Source: Rhizomys pruinosus
Taxonomy: Eukaryota > Chordata > Mammalia > Rodentia > Spalacidae
NCBI GenBank assembly: GCA_009823505.1
Contig: VZQC01006678.1
Span: forward strand, 293,075 to 357,074
Direction of reading: 5' to 3'
DNA: 64,000 nt
Every line of letters begins with the position of its first letter. Within the stretch, counting starts at the first letter, position 1. Below, one piece after another: positions 32,550 to 44,269 of the stretch. Below the pieces are notes generated by a model. That model did not search any database. It had not been told where the DNA came from and worked only from the letters and a program-made list of their open reading frames with translations. Made by a program: the position numbers and the translations under genes.

Positions 32550-33060
32550 ACACTTTTTAATGTGTATGAATGTTTTGCCTGCAATTCTCAGTTACATCAC
32601 ATATGTACAGTGCCCACAGAGCCCAGGAGATGTCAGATGCCCCTGGATTTGGAGTTACAGATGGTTCTGAGCTACCATATGGGTGATGGGAATCAAACCT
32701 GGGTCCTCTGCAAGAGCAGCCAGTGTTCTTAATCACTGAGCCATCTCTCTAGCCCCTCAGATAAGTTGATTGAACAGAAAGACTGACAATGTACTGAGAG
32801 GGACAATGGGCTGTCTGTCTGTTCAGCTTCCTCATGGTCTCTCATGGGGAAGGACCCTATGGAATGAGGTCTCTGACCTAAGACTAGACATTTTCTCTCT
32901 CTCTTTTTTTTTTTTTGGTCTTTTGAGACAGGGTCTTCCTGTAGCTCTAGCTGGCCTGGAACTTGCTATGTAGACCAGGCTGGCCTAGGACTCACAGAGA
33001 TCCACCTGCCTCTGCCTCCCAAGTCCTAGGATTAAAGGTATGTGCCACCAAGCCTAGCTG
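32550..33060 (-). mobile_element. Diverged B2 and B1 (left end of the 4.1-kb unit)
   Basis: Minus-strand diverged B2 (about 32550-32757) and minus-strand B1 (about 32905-33060). The same pair recurs at about 36640-36845 and 37000-37157. Confidence 0.8.
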
Positions 33061-33696
33061 ACCAGAAGATTTCTTCATGATCAATTCTTACACAGAAAGT
33101 GGGGGAAAGGGTACTAGTTCCAGGTTGTGGAAGGTGGGGAGGTTTCTAGTCTTTTTGACCCACATTAGCAGAGGAATTCCATTTTCTACAGCTTGTCTTG
33201 AGGGAGGATGAGGACTTAGGTAGATCAGAAGGATGGAGAATACTTTGGTTCTGACATCATTTTCCAGGTCTTTGTGTCATGCAGGTCAAAGTGTCATTCC
33301 AGGCTCAATCTTTTGACTCATTCCCTCCAAGCCCCTGAGGTCCTCATCCTGCCTGCTTAGCGTTTTCTCTACTCCATGAACATTTCTTGTGCTTCTGGTA
33401 TAAGGCATTGGGGAGGCAGATCCAAAAGATGGTTTCTTGAGTTCCAGGAGCTCAAGGATAGCAGGGTGTGGGAAGTTCCAGGACTGCAGCACAGCTGCCA
33501 CAGGAAAGCCACTGAACATGGCCTGGCACTCATTACAGAGACAAGGAAGGTGGGTGGGAGCGTGGAGATGGGCAGAGTCTGTGCATAGTCTGGAAGTGAG
33601 AGAGCCTCACGGGCAGAGATGTACACAACTGGAAGAAGAAGAGCCGAGACTCGGATAACTGGGGAACCCACCCTAAAGGGTTTAAAATCAAGGAAA

Positions 33697-34610
33697 GGGG
33701 GCTGGAAATATGGCTCAGTGGTTAAGAGCACTGAGGTTCAAGGCAGAGGACCTGGGTTCAATTCCCAGTACCCACATGGCAGCTAACAATGGTCCATAAC
33801 TCTAGTTCCAGGGGGATCTGACACCTTCTTCTGACCTCCTCTGGGATTGCACGATACGGGTGCACTTACACACATGCAGGGAATACACTGCACTTACACT
33901 CATGCAGGCAATACACTCATACACATAAAAATAATAAATAAAATATTAAAAATAATATCAAGGAAAGAAGCTTGGGTTTCATTCTATATGTGATGAAGGA
34001 CCACCAAAAAATAAGAGAAGGACCCACTTATATTGGTGTCTTGAGAATTTCTACCAATGAATTTTGGTTTTTTTTGGTCTTTTCGAGACAGGGTCTCCCT
34101 GTAGCCCCAGCTGTCCTGGAACTCGCTCTGTAGACCAGACTGGCCTTGAACTCACAAAGATCCGCCTGCCTCTGCCTCCCAAGTGCTAGGATTAAAGGTG
34201 TGTGCCACCATGACTGGCCCAATGAATTTTTTAGCCTTACTTAAAGAGCATGAGTGATGAAGGGCTGGAGTGATGGCTCAGTGGTTAAGAGCACTACATG
34301 CTTTTGCAGATGACCTGTGTTTGATTCCCAGCACCCACATGGTGGCTAACAACCATCTTTAACTCCAGACGGACTGCACGATACGGCAGTGGTGCACTTA
34401 CATCATACATGCAGGCATAACACTCATACATATAAAATAAAAATAATAACAGTAGATAATATGTAAAAAAATAAAAATAACAAATAAGCTGGGTGTGGTG
34501 ATGCATACCTTTAATCCCAGCACTTGGGAGGCAGAGGCAGGTGGATCTCTGGGAGTTCAAGGCCAGCTGGGGCTATTGGGAGACCCTGTCTTAAAAAGAC
34601 ATAAATAAAT
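33697..34610. mobile_element. B2, B1, B2 and B1 in the 4.1-kb unit
   Basis: Plus-strand B2 (about 33697-33945), minus-strand B1 (34068-34219), plus-strand B2 (34262-34450) and plus-strand B1 (34488-34610). About 33070-33690 and 34620-35085 are unique to the repeated unit. Confidence 0.85.
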
Positions 34611-35088
34611 AAATAAAAATTTTTTTAAAAGAACGTGGGTGATGGGTTATAGATGGGAGCATGGGTGACCTTCAAGCAGCCACACTGGACAGTCAGTACC
34701 TGCATGGGTGTTGAGTCCCCAAAGGCTGTGTAGATAGATCCCCTCTCCCCCAGTCATATCCTAGCTCCTCTCTGAGACTCCATGCACTTAGGACAGAATT
34801 GCATGCAACTGGTTAGGAGGAATGACTGGATCCATGAAAGTCCCATCCCATGATCTTCCCCACATCCTCCTTCTGTGAAGGATTGTCACCCAGCTGGGAT
34901 GATCTTTTGCAAGCAGGCACAGTTGAACTCATGAAGATGAGTAGCTGTTTGGTTCAGAGGATTGTCCTGTACAACAGTTTATTCTAATACAGACTGGAAG
35001 GAAGCTACATGCAGAATGGGAGTACGGGGTACTGAAGTTAACCAAAGAGGGTCTTACAATGACCCAGCAAGGAGGTGACACAACTCTG

Positions 35089-35091
35089 CAT

Positions 35092-35128
<37 letters not shown>

Positions 35129-35610
35129 TTTTCATATGTGTATGAATGCATTGTCTGCATGTAGGTTGGTGCACTTGTGTCGTGCAATGCCGCGGAGGTC
35201 AGAAGAGAGCGTTGGATTTCCCTGGAACTGGAGTCAAAGACTGCTTTCAGCTGCCATGTGGGGTGCTGGGGATCGAACCCGGGTCCTCTGCAAGAGCAGT
35301 CGGCGCTCTTAACCACTAGGCTATCTCTCCAGCCCCAACAACTCTGCATTTATATAGAGGCAGCCTTAGGAGAATGGGAAAACCTCCAGTCTTGGTGACT
35401 GCCCAGATATAATGGAGGAAGAAAGACTACTAATGCCTCTTTCAGGGCTGAGGGTGTGGCTCAGTTGGTAGAGTTCTTGCTTAGCCTATACCCTGGGTTG
35501 GGTCCCTAGCACCACATAAGCTGAGTGTGCTGGTGTCATACCTACAACTCCAGAACTGAGAGGTGGAGGCAGGAGGATCACGATTTACAGTCATCTTCAG
35601 TTACATTTGA
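35089..35610. mobile_element. B2 and B4 SINEs in the 4.1-kb unit
   Basis: Minus-strand B2 with a (TTTA)n tail (35089-35335) and plus-strand B4 (about 35446-35610) with ID-like head 'ggctgagggtgtggctcagt'. The flanks 'caactctgca' at 35081-35090 and 35337-35346 form the B2 target-site duplication. Confidence 0.85.
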
Positions 35611-35688
35611 GTTGCAAAACAAACAAAGCCTCTTTTAAATTTCTTGGTCTGTATTTGTTTTCGTGTTCCCTTTTTTTTTTTTTTTTTT

Positions 35689-35927
35689 NNNNNNNNNNNN
35701 NNNNNNNNNNNNNNNNNNNNNNNNNNNNNNNNNNNNNNNNNNNNNNNNNNNNNNNNNNNNNNNNNNNNNNNNNNNNNNNNNNNNNNNNNNNNNNNNNNNN
35801 NNNNNNNNNNNNNNNNNNNNNNNNNNNNNNNNNNNNNNNNNNNNNNNNNNNNNNNNNNNNNNNNNNNNNNNNNNNNNNNNNNNNNNNNNNNNNNNNNNNN
35901 NNNNNNNNNNNNNNNNNNNNNNNNNNN
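35689..35927. other. Assembly gap (239 N)
   Basis: Run of N between a poly-T run and a truncated B1. Confidence 1.
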
Positions 35928-36425
35928 GTCTTTTTGAGACAGGGTCTCCCTGTAGTCCCAGCTGGCCTGGAGCTCACTTTGTAGACCAGGCGGGCCTTGA
36001 ACTCACAGATCCACCTGCCAGTGCTCTTAATCACTGAGCCATCTCTCTCTCTCTCTCTCTCTTTCTCTTTTTGTCTTTTTGAGACAGGGTCTCCCTGTAG
36101 CCCCAGCTGGCCTGGAACTTGCTCTGTAGACCAGGCTGGCCTTGAACTCACAAAGATCCTCCTGCCTCTGCCTCTCCAGTGGTAGGATTAAAGGCGTGCA
36201 CCACCACGCCTGGCTCTCTCTCTCTCTCTTTTTTTTTTTTTTTAAGATTTAAGATTTATTTTATTCCACCAAGTGTGGTGGCTGGTGGTGCATGTCCTTA
36301 ATCCCAGCACGTGGGAGGGGGAGGCAGGCAGATCTCTGTGAATTCAAGGCCAGCCTGGTCTATGTAGTGAGTTCTAGGACAGCTGAGGCTACAGGGTGAC
36401 TCTTTTTCAAAAAGACCAAAAAAAA
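35928..36425. mobile_element. B1 cluster with (CT)n
   Basis: Minus-strand truncated B1 (35928-36015), a B2-head remnant running into (CT)n, minus-strand B1 (36070-36215) and plus-strand B1 (36268-36420). Confidence 0.85.
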
Positions 36426-37158
36426 AAAAGATTTATTTTACTCCATGTCTACTATGAGTGCTTGCCGGAATGTATATATACACATCATGTACATGTAGAG
36501 CCCCCAGAAGCCAGAGAGGGTACGATATCAAGTTCACTTGACACAGGGCCTTCAGAAAGACCAAAATCCCAAGGAAAATGGTCCATTTTATCAGCTTAGC
36601 TCTGACAAAGAACAGTCATGTAGAAAATTCTTTTTTACACTTTTTAATGTGTATGAATGTTTTGCCTGCAATTCTCAGTTACATCACATATGTACAGTGC
36701 CCACAGAGCCCAGGAGATGTCAGATGCCCCTGGATTTGGAGTTACAGATGGTTCTGAGCTACCATATGGGTGATGGGAATCAAACCTGGGTCCTCTGCAA
36801 GAGCAGCCAGTGTTCTTAATCACTGAGCCATCTCTCTAGCCCCTCAGATAAGTTGATTGAACAGAAAGACTGACAATGTACTGAGAGGGACAATGGGCTG
36901 TCTGTCTGTTCAGCTTCCTCATGGTCTCTCATGGGGAAGGACCCTATGGAATGAGGTCTCTGACCTAAGACTAGACATTTTCTCTCTCTCTCTTTTTTTT
37001 TGTTTTTTTTTTTTGGTCTTTTGAGACAGGGTCTTCCTGTAGCTCTAGCTGGCCTGGAACTTGCTATGTAGACCAGGCTGGCCTAGGACTCACAGAGATC
37101 CACCTGCCTCTGCCTCCCAAGTCCTAGGATTAAAGGTATGTGCCACCAAGCCTAGCTN

Positions 37159-38093
37159 TTCCCTGTAGCCCCAGCTGTCCTGGAAACTCACTCTGTAGAC
37201 CAGGCTGGCCTTGAACTCACAGAGATCACCTGCCTTTTTTTTTCTTGCTTTCTTCATTGCTATGGATGTAAAGGCGTGTCACCGTACGGGCTTGAAAAGA
37301 CAGTTTTTTAGCCTAGCCATGTGGGTACTTGGGAATGGAACCAAGTCCTCCGCAGAACAGTTGGTGCATCTTAACCACTGACGCGTCCTCCAAGCCCGCA
37401 TATTCAATTTTTTTCTGCGGGTTTTCACTATGTAATATAGCCTTGAAACACTTCATATGTAGAACCAGGCTGGTCTTGAACTCAAGATCCTCGTGGCTTT
37501 GCATCTGAGTTGCTGAGATTAATAGGTGTGTGGTACTCCACATCGTAGGCCTCAACAGTCTTTTTAAATAAATATGTTTATTTTATTTGTAGTGCATCTT
37601 TTGCCGCATGTACGTAAGTACAATCTGTGGTGTCCAATGCTCATGGATGCCAGAAGGGGGCATTGGAACTTGAATTATGGCCAGGCATATCTGTTGTGTC
37701 CATGTGGGTGCATGGAACATCTGAACCCAACTCTCTGCAAGAGCAGTGCTCTTAACCACTGATGTCATCCTCTCAGCTGCTTAAATTTCATCTTTGATTT
37801 CTGGAGTTTGTTCTTTGCTTTCTTCTTTCTTTTTCTTTCTTTTTTTTGTTTTTTTTTTTTAATTTTTGTATTGTGTGAGTGAAGTATTGTTGGCTATGCA
37901 GGTCGGTGCAACCGGTCGGCAATGCCGCGGACTGGTCAGAGAGAGGGTCTCGATGCCCCTGGAATTGGAGCTCTCCTGAATTGGAGTTACAGACGGTTCT
38001 TCGCCGCCATGTGGGTGCTGGTGATCGAACCCGAGGCCCTCTCGCAAGAGCGTCGGTGCTCTTAACCGCTAGGCCATTTCTCTCCCAGCCTTT
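37159..38093. other. Base-noisy stretch with B1, B3-like and B2 remnants
   Basis: Follows the single N at 37158. It contains a B1 fragment (37159-37235), a B2/B3-like element (about 37570-37780) and a minus-strand B2 (about 37860-38093), all with many small indels. Clean sequence resumes at about 38094. Confidence 0.75.
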
Positions 38094-38242
38094 TTTTTTT
38101 TTTTTTTTTTGAGACAGGGTCTCCCTATAGCCCCAGCTGGCCTGGAACTTACTATGTAGACCAGGCTGGCCTTGAACTTTCAGAGATCCACTTGCCTCAG
38201 CCTCCCAAGTGCTGGGATTAAAGGTTTGCCACAATGCCCAGC
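38094..38242 (-). mobile_element. B1 SINE
   Basis: Minus-strand B1 with poly-T start and a slightly shortened end. Confidence 0.9.
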
Positions 38243-38707
38243 TCAATTTTATTTCTTGAAAATAAATTAAAAAATTCCTTCCTGGGCTCCTTTTCCCTTG
38301 AATGGTCCATTCTCTCCCTCACCTTCCCTTTCTGTGTGATGTCTCAAAAACACTCAGCCCTTTGAGTAACCACTTTTTTCAGGAACTCATAAAATTTTCC
38401 TCCTCTGTCAGATTCGTGGGTAGAGCTGCTATGATTCTTAGCTGTCTGGCCTTCGACCTACCCACTGTCTTCTCCACCTCACCTCCCACTCGTTCTTCAA
38501 CCTGTGAAAAGTGATTCTTCCTTTCTAATAAGTGGAAATTGTTTCTCTCAAAATTTGTAATCATTTAGTTCCTGAACCTATAGGCTCTTTCCAACTCTCA
38601 CCTCACAGACCTCTTTACGGCCTTTGCCTGCTTGCTCCCCTTTCCCCTGCTTCTCTGATACCTTCCAGTCTCCTCCTGGTCCTTCCTTAATGGTCCTCAG
38701 GGCTCTT
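38243..38707. other. Non-repetitive intergenic sequence
   Basis: About 460 bases, pyrimidine-rich on the plus strand. No recognised gene or element. Confidence 0.5.
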
Positions 38708-39113
38708 ATTTTTTTTCTTTTTTTTTGGGTCTTTTCGAGACAGGGTCTCCCTGTGGCCCCAGCTGTCCTGGAACTCACTCTGTAGACCAGGCTGGCCTTG
38801 AACTCACAGAGATCCACCTGCCTTTGCCTCCCGAGTTCTAGGATTAAAGGCATGTGCCACCACGCTTGGCTCAGGGCTCTTTTGAAAAGAATATTTATTT
38901 ATTTTTTACTTTATGTGTATGAGTGTATTGCCTGTATGTATGTAAGTGCACCTGTGTTGTACAATGCCCTTGGAGGTCAGAAGAGGGCATTGGATCCCCT
39001 GAAGCTGGAGTTATGGATGGTTGTTACCTGCCATGTAGATTCTGGGAATGGAACCTGGATCCTCTGCAAGAGCAGCCAATGCTCTTAACCACTGAGCCAT
39101 CTCTCCAGCCCCA
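38708..39113 (-). mobile_element. B1 and B2 SINEs
   Basis: Minus-strand B1 (38708-38872) and minus-strand older B2 (38885-39113). Confidence 0.9.
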
Positions 39114-39570
39114 TCCTTAGGGGTCTTATGGTCACTCTACCCTTTCCTGTCCTGTCCTGTCCTGTCCACTCATAGGCTCGGCCTCTACTTAGAAGGAAAG
39201 ATACCCAAACTCTGGGGCTCCATACTCCTTGCTGGAAGTTTCCCTGAGTGTCCTGCCAGGCACGCCTAGGTACTTCAGTACTCTAGGCAGGTGAAACTTC
39301 ATGGCTACCGGAGCTGTGACTTGTGTACGGTTTGTCTCACTGGGCCAGAACTCTGTGATGGTGATGCTCACATTTCTCATTGTGCAGTGGCTTGTTCTGA
39401 ATTCGCAGATATTCAAAACTGAACTCGTTTTCCCCTTCGGCCTTGCTCTTCCTTGGTGAGGTCACGGGTGCTCACTAGAGTCACGGAAGGCTTCCCCCTC
39501 CCCATTTGCACCACTGTTCACTTGTCACATCCATCCATCCTTTCAAAGTTCTCAGGATGTTTCTCTATCA
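39114..39570. other. Non-repetitive intergenic sequence
   Basis: About 450 bases with a short (CCTGT)n run near 39145-39168. No gene recognised. Confidence 0.5.
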
Positions 39571-39584
39571 TCTGTCTATCTATC

Positions 39585-39674
<90 letters not shown>

Positions 39675-39676
39675 GT
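39571..39676. repeat. (TATC)n microsatellite
   Basis: Two blocks of TATC units interrupted by 'tatcatc'. Confidence 0.96.
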
Positions 39677-39759
39677 GTTTATGGGCAGATGTGCATATCT
39701 TTTTGTGTAGAGGCCAGAGGTCATTAATCCTGATTGTTGCTCCTCAGGAGCTATCCATT

Positions 39760-39804
39760 CTTTAACATTTATTTATTTGCTTGTTTGTTTATTTATTTAT
39801 TTAT

Positions 39805-39843
<39 letters not shown>

Positions 39844-39980
39844 GTATGCAACAGTGCATGTGCGGAGGGGTCAGAGGACAATTTGTAGGAGAGACAGTTC
39901 TCTCTTTCCACTCTGTAGGTCCTGGGGATTGAACTTAGGTTGTCAGGCTTGATGGCCAGCAACTCCTTCCTCTGCCCTGT
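39760..39980. repeat. (TTTA)n, (GT)n and a B3-like SINE remnant
   Basis: TTTA repeats (39765-39806) pass into about 18 GT units (39807-39843), then a minus-strand B2/B3-like remnant ('ctggggattgaacttaggttgtcagg'). Confidence 0.8.
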
Positions 39981-40129
39981 CCACTTTTTTTCTGTAGGAA
40001 GATCCAATTTGAATTAGGGGCTAGTTCTCAGCTAGTACCCCTCAGTGAACCATGTGTGAGTCATGGGATTCCTCTGACCTCACCCCAAGCAATGTAGCCC
40101 AGCACATGATGCTAGGTGGAGCAGCAGTA

Positions 40130-40640
40130 TACAGTGGCACAGAACTGGGGTCTGTGATTGGCTCTGGGAGCTGACGTCATTTTGCTTATAAAAGTGACTT
40201 GCAGAAGGCAGTAAAGCGAATTCTCCATTACCATCATTACACAGAATTCCTAACTGTTATTTCTGCAAGCATTCAGGCCGAAGGAGGCCTGAATTTTGAG
40301 TGTCGTGGCCAATGGGTTGGACAGTGGTCCTTCAGACCACCAACCTGGTAATCTGATGTGGGGCTGGATGGAGATCTCTCAGGTCACCAGGCATGGAGTG
40401 AACTGTGAGTGGGTGTAGGCTGAAGATAGGCCATCAGCCATCAGCCATCAGCCTGAAATTCCTGTCCAGAGACCAGCAGTCTTTGGGCAGGTGGAAAGCA
40501 TGGCCAGATGGGAAACATTCTGTTTTCCCAGGCTAAGGACCTGAGTTGGAAGTACCTCTCAGGTCTGGTTATGAAAGTAACCAACTGACCTCTGCGCTGA
40601 GGGGTCAGTTTCCTACAGGCAGGCCTGTGCTCCCCTTCCC
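40130..40640 (+). mobile_element. LTR-like fragment with a complete promoter module
   Basis: gattggct (inverted CCAAT, 40156-40163), tgacgtca (perfect CRE, 40172-40179) and tataaaa (40187-40193) lie in correct order and spacing, followed by sequence that looks like R/U5 and flanking retroviral sequence. No gene follows. This layout is typical of a solo LTR of an endogenous retrovirus; the family is not identified. Confidence 0.45.
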
Positions 40641-40689
40641 TTAGCAGGACTGTGCCGTACCTGCTTGTAGCAAGAGAAGTTCCCACATA

Positions 40690-40920
40690 TTTTTCCAAGA
40701 CAGGGTCTCTCACTGGGATGTGCAGCTCACTGATTAAGCTAGTGGGCTACCAACAAGCTCCAGGGATCCACCTGTCTCAGGGATCCACCTGTCTCTGGTA
40801 TCTGCGGCTCCCTGATCAAGCTAGTGGGCTCCCTACAAGCTCCAGGGATCCACCTGTCTCAGGGATCCACCTGTCTCTGCCTCCCCAGTGCTGAGATCAC
40901 GAACGTGGGTCACTACACCT
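40690..40920. repeat. ~82-bp tandem duplication in a B1-like element
   Basis: Two copies (about 40723-40799 and 40805-40881) both contain 'agctagtgggct', 'caagctccagggatccacct' and a repeated 'gggatccacctgtctc', so an 18-bp repeat is nested inside the larger one. It ends in B1-like sequence. Confidence 0.85.
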
Positions 40921-41527
40921 GAATTTTTAGTGGGTGCTGGAGATCGCACTCAGGCCTTCATGCTTGCAAGGCAAGCAGTTCATCCACTAAATCATCTCCC
41001 CACTCTTGTCCCCACCATGTCCAATTTTTAATGTTATTGGAGTTACTGGGGCTTGAGAAGAAAGTACACAAAGGTAGGAGTTAGATAGGTTTAATGTTCA
41101 CTCTGCCACATTTTAGCTGTGTGGCCCAGCAGGTTACAGTCTTGATTAATGGAGCGGGGAGTTCAGAGGCACATTTTTAGGAGATATGACAATGTAGGGA
41201 CCAAAAGGTGTGATCTCTCTTCTTGACTCTCATAAGAGTCATAACCCATGCTCTTGTTATGAAGACAGGTTACAAGACAAACACATACTAAACTTAAACA
41301 TTTTTGGAACAGAGGAGGCTTCAGAAATAAAGACCGAAAGACCCAGTCTATATCCATTTCTAGGCTTAGATTTTTACAAGAAGGAATGGCTGAGTGGAAG
41401 GTGCTGGACAGAGGGTATGACCTAATGGGTACAGACTACAAGGCACTTGGCCAGGCCCACCCATGAACTTTCTGTATGGGTAGGCCCTCTCCCGGAACGA
41501 GTTTATGACTTCTGTCACAAACTTCTT
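40921..41527. other. B3-like fragment, MIR-like fragment and unique sequence
   Basis: 40921-41005 is a minus-strand B2/B3 head remnant. 41090-41137 ('actctgccacattttagctg') resembles the core of an ancient MIR. The rest is unrecognised. Confidence 0.45.
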
Positions 41528-41672
41528 TCAGACAGATCTTACTATGTAGCCCTAGCTGCTGTGGAACTGTCTATGTGGACATGTAGACCAGGTTGGCCAG
41601 GAACTCCCAGAGCTCTGCCTGCCTCTGCCTCCCAAGTGCTAGGATTAAAGGCATGCGCCACCACGCCCGGCC
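41528..41672 (-). mobile_element. B1 SINE
   Basis: Minus-strand B1, somewhat diverged in its first half. Confidence 0.88.
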
Positions 41673-44269
41673 CAAAGTATTTCAAGTTTTATGGCTGGCC
41701 TTGTGAGGAAGGTTCTAGGTCTGTGATTCACCTTAGGAAGGAGACTTCTAGCACTTGAGTGGTTCTGGGAGGGTAAAGATGGAAGACAGGAGGGCAAGAG
41801 AATTGCAGAGAGACTTGAGGCCCTTTTGTGTCCCTCAGTTTAAAGCACTCAGCAGGCTAGAGGGCTCTACTTTGTGTCATGAGGTCAAGAGCCCCCCAGT
41901 AGCATTACTGGTAGTTGGAAAAAGGGCAACTAACACATTGTGGGGACTCAGCCTGGGAAGCGCTTTCTTGTTCTCCCTCTTCACAGCTGTCCCAGGGTTG
42001 ACTACCACAATCCCAGTGTTTTTCTTTATGTATACTCCCGACACGCTAAAGAGGTGAGTTATGCCCACCAATGAAGCTTATCTGCAATCTCCACCATGAC
42101 CCCCTCAGCCAGGTAGCTTTCTCCTTCCCACGAGCCTTCAGTCTTCCTGTTTTGATGCCCCAGGCCCCACAGTGTAGTGAACTTTGTACACCTTCAGTCG
42201 CTTAGGTCAGGCCCCTGCCCAAACCTATCCTCACCCGAGTCCCCAGGCTGACCCTCTTCAATCTCTAATTTCTTTCCTGTTTCTCAGGCCCAAAGTACTC
42301 TGCTCTCTTCACCCCCCAACTTCTCAGCCTGGACTGAGGACAGAGACACACACAATTCCACAGCCTTTGTTTCATGGTCCATACTGAGCCACCCCCAACT
42401 GTGGTGGACAGGATGCCTGCTGCCTGGTACCAGGGGGTCAGAGGAAGCCAGGGCCTCTGGGGCTCAGTATTTTTATCAGCCTAGGAAATGAGAGACACAG
42501 AAGCGGAAACCATGTGGTCAGAGAAAGTGAACAGCCTTCACCTTGGGGAACCCCCACCAGGGCTGGGGGCCAGACACCAGGGAGGGCTGTTGAAGAGGGC
42601 TGGGGGCCCAGCTATCATGGGTTATCTTACTTTGATTTTACGTAATGCTTCCAGGAAAGCAAACGATGTTTTAAAATCCAGAGAAATCTGGGAGAGGAGC
42701 AAGTGTGGCAGCCAGAACTCTATGGCTCACCCCTCACCCCAGGTCAAGGGTCCTGACTCCTGCTCCCCCTCCAACTCCCAACCTACCCTCTTTGCATGCC
42801 ACTTCCGAAGTCTCCAGCCTGTGAGAGGAACTGGACGCCTGGGTTGCTCACAGTTCCAAGTCTCTTCTCTGAATCACGGCAGCTTCCTCTCACTGACCTC
42901 ATTAGCCTTTCCCCTCACCCCTGAATTTGAACATCTACCTGGTCCTGGGGATAAGGGGCTTGGATTCTTCCTAACTGCAAGCTGACTTCTCCCTGGGTCT
43001 CAGGCCTACTCCATGTTCCCAACAACTTTCTCTATCTTTTCCATACCTCCCACTGCCTGGATGGACCCCGGTGTAGGCCTGGGCTTCAGCCCTGACCATG
43101 AAGTTTCTGATTTCTGTAGAGGTTCCATCAGACACCTGTCTGTGCTCAGCCTCTCCACATTCTTGCCCTTCCACCGATTCTGTTCTGGGCGAGGGCAGTG
43201 GGGTTTGGCCTCTAATTTCCCATTTCCAGGGAGCTGCTGAATTTCAGCAGTGGTACTGACGACTACCCTCCTACCAATTCTGCTACCACGGACACCCTGG
43301 GCCCTCTCCCTCCAGCCCCTAGGACCTCATCTACAGGTTCTTGGAAGAGGAGGTGTCCATGTGGAAGGTTAAGCAGGGGCTGCCCAGAGGGTAAAGCCAG
43401 GTTTAGGACGGGACAGGTGAACAGTTGACACAAGCATTGGGCCTCAGAGGAAGCCAGAAGGGAGCTACACAGGGCCTGGATGGACGGGTGTGGATCTCCA
43501 GTTGCCCAAGAACAGACAACCCAGGTTACATAATTTGGCTCTTTCCGGCTCCCTCCCCCGCTTCTAATTTTAGCAACTGAAATTCCCTCCCCCACAGGGC
43601 TCTCCCTCCATCCCCTGCCTTCTAACCTCTGGTCCTCTTGGTCCCCCAGCCCCAGCTGCCCCCAACTCAGCTCTTGAGTGACTCAGCAGAGGGGAAGCCC
43701 TGTGATGGGGGAGGGGTGCTGCTGGGAGGATGTGGTTCTGCTTGGTGAGCTTGGTGAGCTTGGCGCGAAGGAAACTGGTTTTGTTCCTTTTTCGCCTCTT
43801 GTTCACATCCTTCTCCAGCTGCAGGCTGTGGCGTGGATGGGACCCCAGGGGAGGACACAGAGGGAGGCTGGAGGTCGAGTTGGGCCTTCTGAGGGCTGAC
43901 CTCGAGGGAAGGCAGGCCAGGGCTTCTGGTCCCGCTGAAGACATATGGCCTGTGTGTTGCAGGTGTGTAGGAGCTGTGGCTTTTGACACTTGGGCGGGAA
44001 AGGAGATGTCATGGGTGATGAAAACCACAGCAATGGAAAAAGCAGAGGAGATTCTGGAGTGAGATGTGGAACCGGGTCTTATTAGGAAATGGCAGAGTCC
44101 AGAGCAGTAGAGGAGGCTCCCACGCTGCACCCCCACACGTTACGTTGGTCCACCCCATATCCTCTGTGCAGCCGCTGCCTCTTCCCTGTCCATTCCCATC
44201 CCTGATCTCATCCTTCCTCCCACCTGCCTTAAGGCTACATCCCCACAGTTTCTTGCTCCTTCCCTAGGG
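41673..44269. other. Long SINE-free stretch downstream of NFKBIL1
   Basis: About 2.6 kb with no SINE, which is unusual here. It includes the NFKBIL1 3' UTR (no canonical AATAAA seen before 44000 on the minus strand). Motifs seen are ttacgtaa (42638-42645, a PAR-bZIP/NFIL3/CEBP palindrome), tgactcagca (43679-43688, AP-1/MARE) and gaaattccc near 43580. Open frames at 42488-42985 (plus) and 43570-44136 (minus) match no family I know. Confidence 0.4.

Larger units (their letters stand above)
32403..37157. repeat. Clean copy of the ~4.1-kb unit with near-identical ends
   Basis: This segment is bounded by single Ns at 32402 and 37158. Its first 658 bases (32403-33060) and last 668 bases (36490-37157) are almost identical, both starting 'tacatgtagagcccccagaa' and ending in the same truncated B1. 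The repeat offset is about 4,087 bases including the internal N gap. Identical ends are what a tandem array gives when an assembler emits one unit plus overlap. No gene is present in it. Confidence 0.9.

Noticed and set aside
35644..36151. Long open frames across the N gap
   Set aside because: They exist only because N codons are not read as stops.
42488..42985. 165-codon plus-strand frame
   Set aside because: No domain, no splice context and no family resemblance. Not called as a gene.
43570..44136. 188-codon minus-strand open frame just downstream of NFKBIL1
   Set aside because: Low-complexity, no recognised domain and no conserved start. It probably covers the NFKBIL1 3' UTR and flank.
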